This document shows, in pieces, positions 62,688 through 64,000 of a DNA stretch of 64,000 bases (its first letter is position 1; the number at the start of each line of letters is the position of its first letter). The notes under the pieces were generated by a model. That model saw nothing but the letters and a program-made list of their open reading frames with translations. It ran no database searches and was not told the origin of the DNA. The stretch is from Calliopsis andreniformis (Eukaryota; Arthropoda; Insecta; Hymenoptera; Andrenidae). Location of the stretch: positions 7,006,001 through 7,070,000 of the forward strand of contig NW_027480438.1 of NCBI RefSeq assembly GCF_051401765.1. The letters are read 5' to 3'. Position numbers and translations under genes: made by a program.

Positions 62688-63664
62688 AATCCTCAATATT
62701 CAATCCTCAAGCCTCAATACTCAATCCACAATCCTCAACCTTCAATCCTCAATACTCAACCTTCAATGCTCAATACTCAATCTTCAATCCTCAATCCTCA
62801 GTCCTCAATCCTCATTCTACAATCCTCAATACCCAATCCACAATCTTCAATCCTCAATCCTCAATCCTCAATTCTCAATCCTCAATCCTCAATCCTCAGA
62901 CCTCAAATAGCAATACTCAACGCTCAGTCCTCGTCCTCAATCCTCAACCCTCAATCTTCAATCCTCAATCCTCAATCCTCAATCCTCAATCATCAATCCT
63001 CAATCATCAATCCTCAATCTTCAATACTCAATCTTCAATCCTCAATCCTCAATCCTCAATACTCAATCCACATTCTTCAATCCTCAACACCCAATACTCA
63101 ATCTTCAATCCTCAATCCTCAATCCTCAATTCTCAATCCTCAATCCTCAATCCTCAGACCTCAAACATCAATACTCAACCCTCAGTCCTCGTCCTCAATC
63201 CACAACCCTCAATCGTCGATCCTCAATCTTCAATCATCAATATTCAATCTTCAATCCCCAATACTCAGTCCTCAATCCTCAATACTCAATCCTCAATCCT
63301 CAATGTTCAATCCTCAATACCCCATCCTCAATCCTCAATCTTCAATCCTCAATACTCAATATTCAATCCTCAGTCCTCAATCCTCAATCCTCAGTCCTCA
63401 ATCCTCATTCTACAATCCTCAATACCCAATCCACAATCTTCAATCCTCAATCCTCAATCCTCAATTCTCAATCCTCAATCCTCAATCCTCAGACCTCAAA
63501 TAGCAATACTCAACGCTCAGTCCTCGTCCTCAATCCTCAACCCTCAATCTTCAATCCTCAATCCTCAATCCTCAATACTCAATCTTCAATCCTCAATCCT
63601 CAGTCCTCAAACCTCAATTCTGAATCCTCAATCCTGAGTCCTCAATCTTCAGCCCTCTGTCCTC

Positions 63665-63804
63665 AACAATCTGTAGTCAATCCTCAACTCTCAATAGAAT
63701 ATCGTCAATTCACAGCTTTCAACCCTCAATACTCAATCTGCAATTTTCAATCCTCTATCCACAAACATCAATTCTCATCACTCAACCCTCATCACTCAGT
63801 CCTC
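63665..63804. repeat. Cassette 1, subfamily A variant
   Basis: Partner of 57,747 at +5,918. Confidence 0.88.
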
Positions 63805-64000
63805 AATGTTCAATCCTCAATCCTCAATTCCCAATCTTCAATCCTCAATACTGAATCTTCAATCCACAATCCTCAATCCTCAACCCTCAATCCTCAATCC
63901 TCAATCTTCAATCCTCAGTCCCCAATCCTCAATCTTCTATCCTCAATACTAAATCCTCAATGCTCAATCCTCAATCCTCAATCTTCAATCCTCAATACTC

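Larger units (their letters stand above)
1..64000. repeat. Degenerate heptanucleotide satellite array, consensus AATCCTC
   Basis: Every stretch parses into 7-bp units related to AATCCTC; the array enters and leaves the window without a border. The + strand is C-rich and nearly free of G, so the strands are strongly asymmetric. Variants concentrate at heptad positions 3-6 (AATCTTC, AATACTC, AATTCTC, AATCATC, AATCGTC, AATGTTC) and at positions 1-2 (AGTCCTC, AACCCTC, GATCCTC, TATCCTC, AAACCTC), while the closing C is usually kept. Rare 6-bp or 8-10-bp units shift the phase. No unique sequence of 300 bp or more interrupts it. It resembles eukaryotic simple satellite DNA; a very large bacterial STRR-type array is the alternative. 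No gene is supported anywhere in it. Confidence 0.97.
60870..64000. repeat. Segmental duplicate, copy 2, running off the right edge
   Basis: It corresponds to 54,952-58,082 and is still collinear at the last base of the window, so the true duplicate is longer than the 3,131 bp seen. Its left border is near 60,866, where AATCTTC meets a different upstream flank. Confidence 0.93.

Noticed and set aside
1..64000. Telomeric repeat
   Set aside because: GAGGATT has no GGG run and differs from the TTAGGG, TTTAGGG, TTAGG and TCAGG classes. The array is degenerate and contains segmental duplications, unlike a terminal telomere.
1..64000. CRISPR array
   Set aside because: There are no unique spacers of constant length between direct repeats, and no cas genes. 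Cassette spacing is irregular (0.2-3.3 kb).
1..64000. tRNA, rRNA, riboswitch or hairpin terminator
   Set aside because: The + strand is nearly free of G, so it cannot form stable stems, and no conserved RNA motif is present on either strand.

Overview
The whole 64-kb window is one uninterrupted array of a degenerate heptanucleotide, consensus AATCCTC (CCTCAAT/TCAATCC in other phases) on the + strand and GAGGATT on the - strand. I find no protein-coding gene, tRNA, rRNA, transposon, CRISPR array or non-repetitive stretch. Long + strand open frames exist only because the consensus heptad has no stop in any forward frame. Seven is not a multiple of three, so all three frames encode one cyclic heptapeptide, SSILNPQ. 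On the - strand the same repeat gives TGA every 21 nt, so that strand is closed.

The organism cannot be identified from this sequence. A gene-free simple-satellite block this long is what one expects of eukaryotic heterochromatin (pericentromeric, subtelomeric or B/sex-chromosome satellite). Degenerate heptanucleotide repeats are also known in some bacteria (STRR repeats of filamentous cyanobacteria, TAACTGA repeats of Beggiatoaceae), but as short intergenic arrays. If this window is bacterial, its size would be extraordinary.

The array has at least four levels of organisation. (1) The 7-bp unit, with a small set of recurrent variant heptads (AATCTTC, AATACTC, AATTCTC, AGTCCTC, AACCCTC, AATCATC, AATCCAC and others). 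(2) Conserved cassettes of about 75-140 bp made of fixed strings of unusual heptads. The clearest, cassette 1, has an AATAGAA heptad, a TATCCAC heptad and an AAACATC heptad; I located 54 near-complete copies and one truncated copy, in recognisable subfamilies. Cassette 2 carries a hexamer phase slip (GTCCTC), and a half-cassette carries only the 3' part of cassette 1. (3) Blocks of 1-2.5 kb repeated in tandem (periods 2,530, about 2,054 and 1,286 bp). (4) Segmental duplications of 1.2-3.7 kb at offsets of 3,722, 5,918, 5,957, 8,003 and about 8,591 bp, some apparently without indels.

Layout: 1-15.4 kb holds blocks built on subfamilies A, B, C and H, duplicated at offsets 6,773 and 8,591. 15.4-20.4 kb is a more diverged mosaic with subfamily F. 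20.4-37.8 kb is rich in subfamilies D, E and G, with two clean tandem duplications. 37.85-45.3 kb is a 3.72-kb tandem pair, and much of its second half recurs at 49.07-52.17 kb. 54.95-58.08 kb recurs at 60.87 kb and runs off the right edge. Copies differ by whole-heptad gains and losses and by in-register deletions, which fits unequal exchange and replication slippage. Nothing indicates a gene product at work. Any function would be structural, chromatin-related or through satellite RNA, which is inference.
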